NCBI GenBank assembly: GCA_003640385.1
Contig: RCAB01000180.1
Coordinates: 51,287 to 115,286, forward strand
Direction of reading: 5' to 3'
Source: Setaria digitata
Taxonomy: Eukaryota; Nematoda; Chromadorea; Rhabditida; Setariidae
DNA length: 64,000 nucleotides
Shown here: positions 36,913-48,512 of the stretch, piece by piece
Numbering within the stretch: the first letter of the stretch is position 1
Layout: the number at the start of each line of letters is the position of its first letter
Notes under the pieces: model-generated
Seen by the model: only the letters and a program-made list of their open reading frames with translations
Databases searched by the model: none
Told to the model about the DNA's origin: nothing
Made by a program: the position numbers and the translations under genes

Positions 36913-39900
36913 GCACAACATGCATTATTTCATATGAACAGTTTTATTTCAATATCTAATTGCTAATTGCATCAGTGCTCAATCATACTTACAATATGGA
37001 TATGGTTAATTAATTGGATAATTTGTTGTGTAATTTCAGTAGCCAGAAATGAATGATAAGTTTTTCTTTTTTGTCTACTCACTTCTTCAATATCGTTTTC
37101 CTCTTAAATTATCAAAAAAAAAAAAAAAAAAAAAAAACCAAAATATATAAATTATTTAAAAATGTAATTAATACAAAGCAGTTGTTAGTACCAGCAGTTT
37201 TTTTTTGTTTTTGTTTTTCCTTAGATGGCTTAAATAAGTGATAAGAAAACGATGATAAATATGTTAACAGTAGCAGCATGCATCTCGTTCTTGTCCTTCT
37301 TCTTATCATTTTCATTAATGCTTTTGTTGGTAGTAATTTTAAAGAAAATATTATTTATTGCAAGAAAAGATTGTTAATTATTTCTCTTTCTTCCTTTTTT
37401 TTTCTTTTTTTGAGTAATAGATAATTAAATTTCGATACTTTTATTTTTAGAATTTAACAAAAAAAAATTATTTATTATCATAGGTAAAATTAGTTTTAAT
37501 TTTCAAATAACAAGAAAAAAAAAAGAAAAATTTACCTCAAATTTTCAGGAGCATATCGAAATGTAAAATTTTAAATGAAAAGAAATATGAATGAAACGAA
37601 GGAAAATCTACACCATCCAGATATGATGATGATTATCCTTTTTTTTTAATTATTTACTCTTCTTTTTTTGTTTTGTTTTTTTTTCTCGACTTTAACTGGA
37701 AAAGCTGAAATTATTGCTAAAATGCTTACTTGTAGCATCAGGGCCACGATAGAGAAGTGCATCAGTTAGAACAATCAGGCCTGAGTTCTGCAAAAGTTTC
37801 TTCTTTATGTAATTAACAAATTTCAAAAAATTTCAAAATGAAATTATTCCCATGAATTTAGGCATTTAATTTAAATCTTCTTTTTATTTTGTAAATAATT
37901 CAAAAAAAAAAAAGAAGCATTGCTTACGTCGAAAATTGTTGCAGCATCTTTGCCACCAATACCCCACCACGGATACCAGATAGAACGTTTACGACGCAAA
38001 AAATCAGCTTCCCATGGACGGAAGCCACGTCCGGAAACCGTCGTATCATACTGTTCAATATCTTGTTCCACCTAAAAGTTACACAGATTTGCACATCAAA
38101 AATTTCTAATTTTGAAATTTTTAAAGTGAAATTTGCAAAATATCTTCCAATATCCAGTAATAGACTGGTTACCACCGATTCTTTTTTTTTTTTTTTTTTT
38201 TTTTTTTGAATATTTCAACATTAAAGAAAAATAATCCAAACAATTTAAATAATTGTAAGTTGGAAAAATAATTTGAAATTAATTTCCAATAAACCTGCTC
38301 TCGAACTTACTAAATCTTTGGTAATGTCATTGCCGGATTTCAGAAGCAAAACACTCTGATCAACTGCAAGTAATGCACAGTATGATTCTGGATCTGCTTT
38401 TATAGTATATTTTATTGTAGCGCCCGGTTCTGCCGTAGTATGATCAACCGTAAGTGAAACCTAAAGATTTTTTTCTCTTTATTTTATTTTATTTTTTAAC
38501 ACTATCAATTTTATAATTATAATTTGCTTAATTAGTCGTTTACTTTTAAACTAATTTATGAAATCTTTTAAGGAAGGTATTTTTCGTTTACTAATGATTA
38601 ACATTTTTTTTTTTTTTTTGTCTTTTTTAGAACGTAAAATGACGAACATTGTTACGGAATAAACCATCAACTCGAAAATCGGTAGCGTCAACGAGAATTT
38701 CTTGATTTGACGTACGTACGGTATACACAACTAGCATAGCTTTCGGTGCCATCTGTGATGTTGCTGTGAATGTAATCGTTGCCAAATCACCATTAACTGA
38801 CATATCTTGGACAAGAATTACCGATCCACGTGCTATGACCTGAAATTAATTACGTAAGGCCATTATATGAACTTGATTGGATGATATCATGCATGTGATA
38901 TTTGATTAAATTTTATCCTCGTTATTTGAATTCCATTAAAGTTTATTCGCTTTTTTTTTTTAAATTGCATTTATCAGTTTCGGTATAATTGATTTTTTTT
39001 TTTAACAATAAGCATAATAATAATTAAAATGAAATCGAAAACTTGACAAAAACTAATACTAGTAGCACCAATGGATAATAATACTAATTATTATTTCATT
39101 TTTTTCAATTACTGCGGTAAAAATTATCATTTAAATATACACTAATGACAGCTAACCTGATAAGTGATAGAAGATAATGGTTCGGTTGCCTTCACAGTGA
39201 ATGATAACGTTTTCCCCGTATCAACAACACCGGTATGATCGGCAATTAATTGAAGAAAATTATTTGACGGACTTTTTCCTGCTTCAATATAAAGAATTGA
39301 ATAAATGCTCGCATCCTTAAAATCGTCTTTTCCGGAACGATCATAATGAGCCTGCAGTAATCCTTAAACTAGATAACAAAAAAAAAAAAAAATTTTTGAT
39401 TTTTAAATTACCTTATTTAAAATATAATTTGAATTAGGGACAATTTAAAGAATAGGCAATCAATTATTTGTAAATTTATCGTAGCCTTTTTTTTTTTTCT
39501 TCCAAAAGCTATTAAATTAAAATAAAATATAGAAAGTAAAACAATGGGCAGAAAGTTTTACTGATTCCAGCGGAGCTAAACTTTTTAAGGATGAATTTAG
39601 AAGTTTACTTATATCTGTTACACATTCATCTCTTACATTCAATGAAGAAAGCACTAATTAGATCGAAGTGAAATAAAGAGTAACTTCAACTCGAGCTTCC
39701 GTGCAGTTATGCGGTGGCTGTAACGTGATTACGGCAGTCCCGTGTGCGTCTAGATCCACAATTTTAACTTCCTTCTCCTTCGGATGCGACAGTGCGTCCG
39801 TCATGTGATGTGGAAGTGAATCGATCACGTAGTTATACGTTGTTGTAATCTGGAATAGTTAAAGTATTAACATTCACAAAATAAATGATAAAGAAACTTA

Positions 39901-42900
39901 TCAGAGGAAATAAATGACTTGCGATAACATTGTTATCAAAAAGTTATTTGTTGCTTCGCGAGATGATACGAGAAGTCTATGATAAGAGTGTTCAAATTAT
40001 TTGCTGCAATGATATGAAAAATGAGTCAATTTAATAAGCAGCTTACTAAATTTAGCATATTTCAGATTTTTGATAAAAATTTAAGAAATACAAAAAAAAA
40101 AAAAAAAAAAAAAAAAAAGAAAAAAGCAATTATGGATAAAAATTTGATTATGATTGATACCTGTACACGTTTAGGTACTGTAGCTTTAACTGGCGTATCA
40201 TCCATTTGCTTCAGCGTAATAACAACACTATAGCCAAGGCCAGGCTTGAATGTTTCACCTTGCTTCTCCATGTCCAGTTTAACATCATGCCGATAAGCAA
40301 CAATCTATAAAATATTTACATTTCTTCATCATCAATGTTGTTAATATTTTTAAATTCCAAAAAAAAACATTTTATTTAAAATTATAAATTACAAAAAATC
40401 AATTATGCATATCTTTGTTAACATATAATATTTCAAATATATTTTTAATTTCAAAAAAAAAAAAAAAAAGATGGATAAAAATAAAAATTTCCTCATTTAA
40501 AAATAAAATTTCAATTATTTAAAACTATTAATTACAAAAAAAATTAATTATACAAATGTTATTTTTACCATTTCCCATTTCCACCGATAGATTTTTCTTT
40601 TAATCAATCAATATCTCTCATCGTAATGATTACCTGTGCAGAGGCATTTCTTTTAATATCAGTCAAATCTTCGGTAACCGTTGCCGTAATTCTCACCGAA
40701 CTGCCACCGTATCCTGTCACCAATTTATGCTTCTTTAATTCTTCATTTGTAAAAACTATCGTTGCTTCTCCCATATTATTCAAATTCACCGTTCTTTCAA
40801 TAACATTCTCTTGGTCTGCCTACAAAAAAAAACCATACGAAAATGCTTAAATTCTTTTTTAATTAATTAATCAATAAAAAATAAGCACTGAACCTAGATT
40901 TACTAATAAACAAAAAAAGAAATTAACTAAACCTTTTGAACAGTACCATCATCTGCAACAACCAATGGTACGGCAAAATGATGCCACGGCAATTCCAATG
41001 TTACTTTTGCTTTACCGGATACACCTTTTCCGTACGTGTACCTATATTAAATTGGTGAATAAATGTGAAAATAGGAGCAAAAATTTCTAGCTATCGTATC
41101 ATAGATTTATTATTAGCCAACAAAAGGTGTACTGATTAATTTTAGAATTCTTAAATTAACTAAAAAAAAAAAAATTATATTATTAAAAGATTACGGGTAA
41201 AAATTATACTTAGCCTCAATATGAACGTTTAGATCATCGTTGATAGTAATAAAACTTGGCGTTTTTATGTTTACTTCAAATTTCGGTAGCACATATTTGT
41301 CAACAGTGAAGGCTTTTTCAAATTTAATACCACTTTTTGTTTTTACCATAATTTGCCAGTCACCAAGTGGTGGTTCTATTGATAGCTCTAATTCATCTGA
41401 GTATACACCTGAAATAGCATTTTTTTTTTTTTTTTTTTTATAACTAATTAACAATTTCAAATTTTTAATTTTTCACTAAAGAAAAAGGAAAATTTGAAAG
41501 ATTAAAGAAAATCAAAAATAAGTTTATAATATAATAGTGGTACCTTTTATTAATGATTGTTCATTTTTCTGGCTAATAATATTCTGATTTGGATCTTTGA
41601 TCATTACAGAAACTGTTTCCAAATAAGGCTTTAATTCTGGTGTCACCACCACTATGCGATATCGCACTGTAATTTTTCATTATCCATATAATTGTTCTTA
41701 AAATTAAATAACTAAAATAGCAGAAAAAAAAGAAAAAGGGAAAAACTTCGAAAAAATGCTTTTTAAATGTTTTTATCATTTTCGAAATTTAAAAAGCAAA
41801 ATTAAAAGTGTTAGCAATTTCATTTTTTGCCCTGAAATTAAGAAAAATAAACCATAAATATTTGTTCAATTTTTTTTTTTTTTTTTTAAATAACAATTAG
41901 AAGGAATTAGTTAACCAGTAGATGCTGGTTTATAGACAGCTTTATCGGTTTGTATGAAGATGGAGAGAGATTTCTCATCCAGGCGAACATCTTCCTCATC
42001 TTCGAATAATATTTTTGAACTTAATGTTTCACCTCGTACGTAGACTTTGTAATTTGAACCAGGTAGCAGTGTATCAGGTGATAGCTCATCGATTGTTATT
42101 ATTTGTGGTACACCTAGACCAATTTGAAATGAATAAATAAATTAATTAGTAGCAGTAAGATTTTATATGACATTTCAGATCAAATATAACTATTTGAAAA
42201 ATGAATAGAAAAAATGCATTGTAAAAGGAAATGATGTTTTTTCTCTTTTTTTTTTTTCCTCTTACTCTTTACAAACAACTCTATTTAATAAAAGTTTTTA
42301 AAGTTCAATCTCGAATTCTTAAATGTCCTTTATGACTGATAAAAGAAAAAAAAAAGAAATTCAATTTTACAAAGTCATTAAAATCATGCACAAATTCCTA
42401 AGATAATAATAGCAATGATAATCATACAAATGAGAGAAAGATAGGAGGTTATTGAAAAATTTTCGGTAAGTTCTAAATTTTTATTTTCAGAGCCTAAAGA
42501 GACAAATATTCATGGCTGATATCTAGAAGAGCCTAGTTCTTCCTTATAATTGTCTTTTACAAATGAGACAAAGATAGAAGGTTATTGAAAATTTCTCGGC
42601 AAGTTCTAAATTTTCATTTTCAGGGCTCGAAAGGACAATATTTATGGCTGATATCTAGAAGAGCCTAATTCTTCCTTATAATCGTCTTTTACAAATGAGA
42701 CAAAGATAGAAGGTTATTGAAAATTTCTCGGCAAGTTCTAAATTTTCATTTTCAGGGCTCGAAAGGACAATATTTATGGCTGATATCTAGAAGAGCCTAA
42801 TTCTTCCTTATAATCGCCTTCCTCTGTTGCTCATTTTTACTTTTTTTTTGCTCTTTTTCATGCTTGGATAAATAACGCAAACATCAAATTTTCAACTGTG

Positions 42901-43643
42901 ACACAATATGACACGAAACAGCAACCTGAAAGTCTTATACTTATACAGTTGATAAGTAGTGATAATGCCAATGAAGAATAGTGATATGATAACCTGATTT
43001 AACATTATTCACAACACGTGCTCCCACAGTGTCATTCTGAGCAGTTCGTATTTCCACTCTTACAATATGATCTATTTCTGAACTTTTAAGTAAATTCACC
43101 GAAACAGCGTACGGTAGACCAGGTCTGACTACTTTTGGCGCAATTACGAGATATGTGCCAGAACTGAAATATAAAATAGATCTGAAATATAAATCTTCCT
43201 GAAACCCTGAAATATAAATCTTGAAGTTTCGTTGCAGCAAATGTGACAAGAATGAATCGGATGGTAATTTTTAAATTGCTGTAAAAATATATGAGATCGC
43301 TGGTTGTTTGAGACAACAATTAATTAATTGATTAAGTAACTTAAAAAAACATCTGATTATGTAATGGATGATAGTTTGCTAGACAAAAGTTTAACAGCCA
43401 AATATTTCATTAAGTTTTGTCATATTTATTTCATTTATTAAATCTACTGGAGGTTAAAGGTTAATCGCTACAGCTGTAATAAACTTAAATAATGAATTGT
43501 AGTAAAGAGAGCACAGACTCTTACTATGTTTTCTCAGGTACGGTAGTGGTAGCATGATCCCATTCCGGTCTTAGCAAAGCAAAAACCGTTAATTGCATCG
43601 GAAGTGCCATGGCAACAAGGCCAAGCAGCCAAACATTGAACAT
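25456..43643 (-). CDS. tep-1: Thioester-containing protein (TEP; alpha-2-macroglobulin/C3/CD109 superfamily)
   Basis: Secreted or surface protein that should bind proteases or microbes through an internal thioester. Thirty exons join in phase to 1556 residues: 43643-43525, 43163-42994, 42113-41916, 41666-41544, 41408-41210, 41041-40933, 40819-40634, 40304-40161, 39849-39685, 39351-39157, 38839-38648, 38460-38311, 38071-37928, 37787-37730, 35768-35579 (or 33157-32986), 31150-30988, 30871-30758, 30608-30529, 30362-30188, 30024-29877, 29349-29148, 28483-28318, 28113-27997, 27891-27729, 27530-27325, 27166-27017, 26744-26569, 26384-26219, 25913-25803, 25647-25456. Signal peptide [15 protein letters not shown], then macroglobulin domains ([46 protein letters not shown]). 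RRKR near 676-679, variable region, FPE[ST]W, VPDTITSW. Thioester PYGCGEQN (Cys about 1028), GSTWLTAFV, catalytic-type His about 1143 in IHHKAMQGG, receptor-binding domain ([17 protein letters not shown]), ACPECWP and a hydrophobic C-terminus. Identity is secure. Confidence 0.95.
31204..31204. other. Single undetermined base (N)
   Basis: An N between TTT and TTGAAA in the TEP intron 31151-32985. Unlike the other two N positions I see no flanking duplication. Confidence 0.95.
32385..32596. repeat. Inverted repeats with CACGTAAA motif in the intron after TEP exon B
   Basis: GTTTCACGTAAAT at 32385-32397 pairs with ATTTGCGTGAAAC at 32402-32414 across a 4-nt loop (12 of 13 pairs). AACTTTACGTG at about 32412-32422 is the exact complement of CACGTAAAGTT at about 32585-32595. 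These would fold in the RNA of either strand. They lie about 400-600 nt downstream of exon B, in the intron that either variable exon must cross. They could equally be ends of a decayed small transposon. Confidence 0.5.
32986..33157 (-). CDS. tep-1: TEP alternative variable-region exon B (FPETWVW)
   Basis: 172 nt, acceptor TTTTTAG|TGG, donor CG|GTATTG, with the same phases as exon A. It encodes [20 protein letters not shown], an acidic middle ([11 protein letters not shown]) and [15 protein letters not shown]. Only the motif at the end matches exon A; the rest is unrelated in sequence. Splicing both exons together gives 362 nt and shifts the frame, so they are alternatives. The isoform with exon B has about 1550 residues. 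Confidence 0.85.
35579..35768 (-). CDS. tep-1: TEP alternative variable-region exon A (FPESWIW)
   Basis: 190 nt, acceptor CTAG|GAGCGG, donor GA|GTAAGG, entering in phase 1 and leaving in phase 2. It encodes [20 protein letters not shown], a Ser/Asn-rich middle and [16 protein letters not shown], about residues 718-780. It follows exon 37787-37730 after an intron of about 2 kb. The FPESW motif is the family's FPETW equivalent, so this exon carries the C-terminal part of the bait/variable region. Confidence 0.85.
42426..42822. repeat. Three tandem copies of a 132-bp unit in a TEP intron
   Basis: Units start at ACAAATGAGA, at about 42426, 42559 and 42691, with copies two and three nearly identical and copy one more diverged. 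Each carries TTTTCAG followed by a G-rich stretch on the + strand. The array lies within the intron between exons 42994 and 42113 and does not alter the coding chain. Confidence 0.9.
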
Positions 43644-43692
43644 CTCTTTTTGGACGGATTTATTCTGCAACGAACAATTCTTCTCTTCCAGA

Positions 43693-43925
43693 TCTGAGTT
43701 ATTAGTAAAAATTGCCAATAAATTTTAAGTTATGCAAGTGACATTTTATAGCAAAATGATAACAACTGTGATGTGATAACATTCTATCAGTTTTATTTAT
43801 TTACAGGATGAAAGAATTTGACCTATAATACATTTATATTACGGGCAAATAAACGTGTATTTTCCACTGATATGATAACTGTTAAAGAAGTAATTAATAT
43901 TCTAACATAAAATTATCTTATCAAG
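43693..43925 (-). promoter_or_regulatory. Upstream region of TEP with TGATAA cluster and possible trans-splice acceptor
   Basis: AACTCAG ending at 43694 on the - strand would leave a 5' leader of about 50 nt before the preferred ATG at 43643. Upstream of it TGATAA or its complement occurs at 43758-43763, 43774-43779, 43873-43878 and 43918-43923. GATA factors that bind this hexamer drive intestinal genes in nematodes; a role here is inference, since the motif is also common elsewhere in the window. Confidence 0.35.
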
Positions 43926-44865
43926 AAAGATGAAGATAACTACTAGCGATGTTTCACCTAGATAATACCCGTTTATTAAGACTTTAGACGTATGATTCTA
44001 TGATCACTGATATCGTATTTGAAATTCAATGTTGTCCGTATATTACGCAAATATCCTATTTCAATTCCGATTCTGATTTTAATTCCATTTCATTACACTT
44101 GTGATCAGATTAAGCAGTATTAATGTTGCCTGTTCTTTCATCGTTATTCCTTCTCAGCTAAGCATTTCCAAAATGATTAAAGAAAATTGAAACTTTCAAA
44201 ACAATTAATTTACATTCAAAAAATTCTAACTTCAACTACATTATCTAGTCACCAACGAAATAATAATATTTATAAGTGTTTCTTTTTTCTTTTTTGAACG
44301 AATAATTAAATTAAAAATTAAATAGAAGCATGCGATCTGTCGAATGTTATTAATAAAGATTCCGAAAATTTTGAAAGTGATAAAGTCTTGACCGCCGCAT
44401 TCGATTAATTAATATTCCGGTAAATAGTGATTTGGATCAAATGTTAGTTTAGTTATGATTATAATTATTCCAAAAAAAAAAAAGGCAGTGGCAAGGAGTT
44501 GCTCCCGGAGAAGATAATTCATTTGGACATGAATATTTGGAAGGTGACAATCAAAACGACAGTAATCATACCGGAAAAGAAGCATTGCGAACAAACATGT
44601 CTACATCGGAAAAGACGATATTTCAGCAGTAATTATTCAGGAAAAGGTGGTTTTTTAAAATTTTCTATTCCGGAAAAATAATTCTTTTAACTTCTAACAG
44701 TTAAAAAAAAAAATTTACGAAGTACTTTTCGATAACAGCAAGCACAAACATTATATTAGCAAAAATTGTTAACAAAAACCATTATGATTGTCTACCATTC
44801 AAGTACAATAATTTATAATCGTCAAAATTTTCCGGATCCCAATATCACAAAGCATTTTGGTTTTT

Positions 44866-44898
<33 letters not shown>

Positions 44899-46324
44899 GA
44901 AAATGTTATTTATTGGTTCGTTGAAATGAATGAATGTTCCAAAATGGAAGAATAATATATTCAAAAGCATCAAATGGAAAGGAAGCACTTCGGTGGCAAA
45001 CAGAAATATAAAAAACGGAATTCAATTTATTGAAAATATATTCAATACCATAAAATAAAATTAAACCAGAAAATAGAATAAAAAAGAGAAAAAAAAAATA
45101 TAAAATAAAAATGACATAACCATTCCTGATGAAAATGGCAAATATTGAATGAGTAACGGGCATTTTTTTTTCCTTTTTTTTTTTTTGCAATATAAAAAAA
45201 GGAAAAAAAATGCTAATAAATTTACAAAAATTGCAGCATTAAATTCATCGATAGTTTCTAAAGTTTTGTTTTGTTTTAAATTTCAAGAATTTCACCAAGA
45301 AAAAAAAAATCACTACTTGATGATAAATTCCCGAAAAGAGTTATAATTTTGAACTCACTCACGTGATGATAATGCATTTCTGTCAGCTGTTTAAAATAAC
45401 TCAGCAAATCAATTTTTCTTTTCTTTTTTTTTTTTTTTTTAAATTGTTTCATTTTTGTTTGTTTCTTTCAATCTAAATGTAGTGGACAAAATTCTCATTT
45501 AGCTATACTTAAAATATTGTAGCATCAGCAAAATACGTCAAATAATTGATTATTGCCAGATGTTAAGATAATTAACAATTATTTATTAGCTATTTCTTTC
45601 TCTTCTATAAATTGCCAACAAAAAATTATAATACAAACTTTCGAATAATTTGTAAAAAACAAAACAAAAAAAAAAAAAAAAAAAAAAAGAAAAGAATTGT
45701 AAATGAATTTAGTTTGTAATGTAAAAATGTAATGCGAAAATGGGAAGTAAAATGGCATTTGCCTTGTGAATTGTGCGATATGACGCACCATTTGGTCGAT
45801 CTGTTTCAAACTTCAAACCAGTTTTCATCAGCATTTAATTTTTCGGCGAAAACTTGGAACAAGAAAAAAAAAAAAAAAAAAGGATGTTTTTAGGAGGAAG
45901 AGCAAGGATGGATGGTAGAGGATAGAGCGGAAAAGTTTTTAAAGAGAAATGGAAGATGAGGTAAATGATGATTGTAAAAGTTTTGCTTGCTAAGAGACAC
46001 TTTCGCACCAATTGATGATGATCGATTTAGCTACCAATTTAAAGATTTAGAAAAAAAAAAAAAAAGACAAGATTTTAAATTGTTCAATTTATTCAATGAA
46101 ATCAATTGCTATTGAGGTAAGAAACAGTACGATAAAGCATCAAACTGCAGCTCTAAACTGATCTGAATGATAATTAACTCATTTTGCTTTAGTGATACTA
46201 AAATTACAGTTAGAGAAATAACTGTACTGGAATGAAATAAACATGAATTAACCGATTTTCCTCGTTGAAAAATAATAATTGGAGGTGAAAGGGTATGTAG
46301 TATGGGAGAAGAAAAGGTGTGGAG

Positions 46325-46543
46325 AAGGAAGAGATTCTGGATGCAGAGGAGGAGAGACTTCTGGATGTAGAGGAAGGGTGATTCTGGATGCGGGGGAGGA
46401 GAGACTTCTGGATGTAGAGGAAGGGTGATTCTGGATGCAGAGGAAGGGTGATTCTGGATGCAGAGGAGGAGAGACTTCTGGATGTAGAGGAAGGGTGATT
46501 CTGGATGCAGAGGAAGGGTGATTCTGGATGCGGGGGAGGAAAA
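46325..46543. repeat. GC-richer minisatellite with alternating units of about 22 bp
   Basis: Two related units alternate: GATTCTGGATGCAGAGGA with AGGGT, and GACTTCTGGATGTAGAGGA with AGGGT or GGAGA. Their order gives a higher-order pattern. The complementary strand stays open (Ser/Pro/His/Leu-rich, 46210-46572), which I attribute to a unit set that lacks stops. Confidence 0.9.
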
Positions 46544-46886
46544 GGTATCACAAATAATATATAACTAGTCATATGTTTGTCATGAATGCATTGCGAATAA
46601 TATAATCACTAATAATACATATGATTATTATAATGATTCGATATCTTCATAACAACATGTAGCGAATTAAAGTGATGATGAAAACAAATCCATCAGTTAA
46701 TTTTGTTAATTAAATATCATCATTGGCCAAAGGTTGAATTGCCATTATACAATTTATAATTGTAAAAGAAATGATGAAATGAATTTTAACAAAAAAAAAA
46801 AAAAGAGCGAAAAATTTTACGAAGACACGAAGACAAAATGGTTGGTGTAAATTGTCTGATGAATTTGCACAGTGGAATAAGACGGG

Positions 46887-46921
<35 letters not shown>

Positions 46922-48435
46922 TTTTTTTGAATGTCAGGGAAAAGAGTTTGAATGTTTGCCCTCGGCAGAGGCGAGTAATCAATCTTGACTGCTCTACAAG
47001 CTATCATATCAGAACTTCTCGTATTTTTCATTTTTGCTAATTAGTTAATGAGAAGTTGCTACATTAACATAGAGATGTTATATATATATATATTTGCTAT
47101 ATGATATTTGTACGGCATTCAATTCGATCTTCTGATACATACCTTTTCTTTCAAGGACATTCGTCAAACAAAGTGATAATGATTGCTAATCATATCTTTA
47201 TGGCAAATTAATCATGTGATATACTACTAATGGTGATAATAATATCGTTGATAATGATGACACAATGTCAGCATGTACGCTGTACCCTGTATTTTGAAAT
47301 ATCATCTATAATTGTGATTTTAAATTTAACATGGAAAAGAATAATGCAGCAGTTCTAACGATCGTATGATTCGTATGATTCGGACTGTAAAGAATATTCA
47401 CAATTTCCGTAAAATTACTGTAATAAAGCGATACACAGTATGGCGGACTATATATTGCATAAACTGCAATACTGTAAAACATATATATGGTATGAAATGT
47501 ATCGTATATAATTTGATTTTATATAAGTTAAATAACTTTTTGAAGAGATATCAGACCAAGCAGTTGGAGCTAGAAAGAAAAATTCCAGGATGATTAATTT
47601 CTGATTGTTTAAAAGAAGTTTTAAATTTTTATAAAAGTTAAATATTGTCTAATTAGTGTGAATAAGTAAATGATTTAAGCAATAAACAGCAGATATTTCA
47701 CTGTCTCATTAAAAGCAGGTGACACAAAAAAGAGAGACAATTCTATCTCTGTCCTTAACCGTTAACAGTTTATTATCATTGACCTTAATCTTAATCAGCA
47801 AAACTTTATCAACGAAGTCAACAATGGCTAGCCTCTAAAAATGACTATAATTTCATTGAATTATTTTTCTGCAAAAAAAAAAAAGGAAAATCGCAAATAA
47901 ATAATTCAGTGATATATTCTACAGTGTTTCTTTTTTGATTAAAGTTTTATTTCTTATTTAAAATATTTGAAAAGAAAGAAAAAGAACAAAACAATTCGAT
48001 TCATAAAATGCAAGCAATAGTGCATGAATGCTAAATTCATTTAAATCGATCAATGAAGCAGTGATAATTTGTTGAATCTAATCAATCATCGGTAAATCAT
48101 AATTAATTCATTCAATCTAATCAATAGATTATCAATAGTTTATTAGAAATCAATCGATAGACTTTTCTTTCTTTCTTTTTTAATCATTCAAAAATTGGTA
48201 GTGCAAATTTGAAAATTAATGCGAAGAATTAAGAATCGAACAATGTGATGGAATTGAAAGGATGAAATGATTGAGAAAAGGGTCATCATTGAGCAACTAA
48301 AGACGATAATAATTTCATTCACCACTTTCATTAAAATCATTCCTATTCCACATCTCCCACTCTTTATTCCTTTGTCGTACCCAATTACAAATATAACAAT
48401 CACTATAATTATTTATTTCTTTATTTACTACTCAT

Positions 48436-48512
48436 TGTTTACTATTATCATTACTATTACTATTATTTATTATTATTGTTACTATTATTATTATTTATTG
48501 TTATTATTGTCA
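48436..48512. repeat. Imperfect TTA-type simple repeat
   Basis: Runs of ATTACTATTATTATTATTTA with TTG and ATC interruptions. Its frame translates to Ile/Tyr-rich nonsense and is not called. Confidence 0.7.

Noticed and set aside
46210..46572. 120-codon Ser/Pro/His-rich frame on the - strand
   Set aside because: It is the translated minisatellite 46325-46543 with no splice partner or domain.
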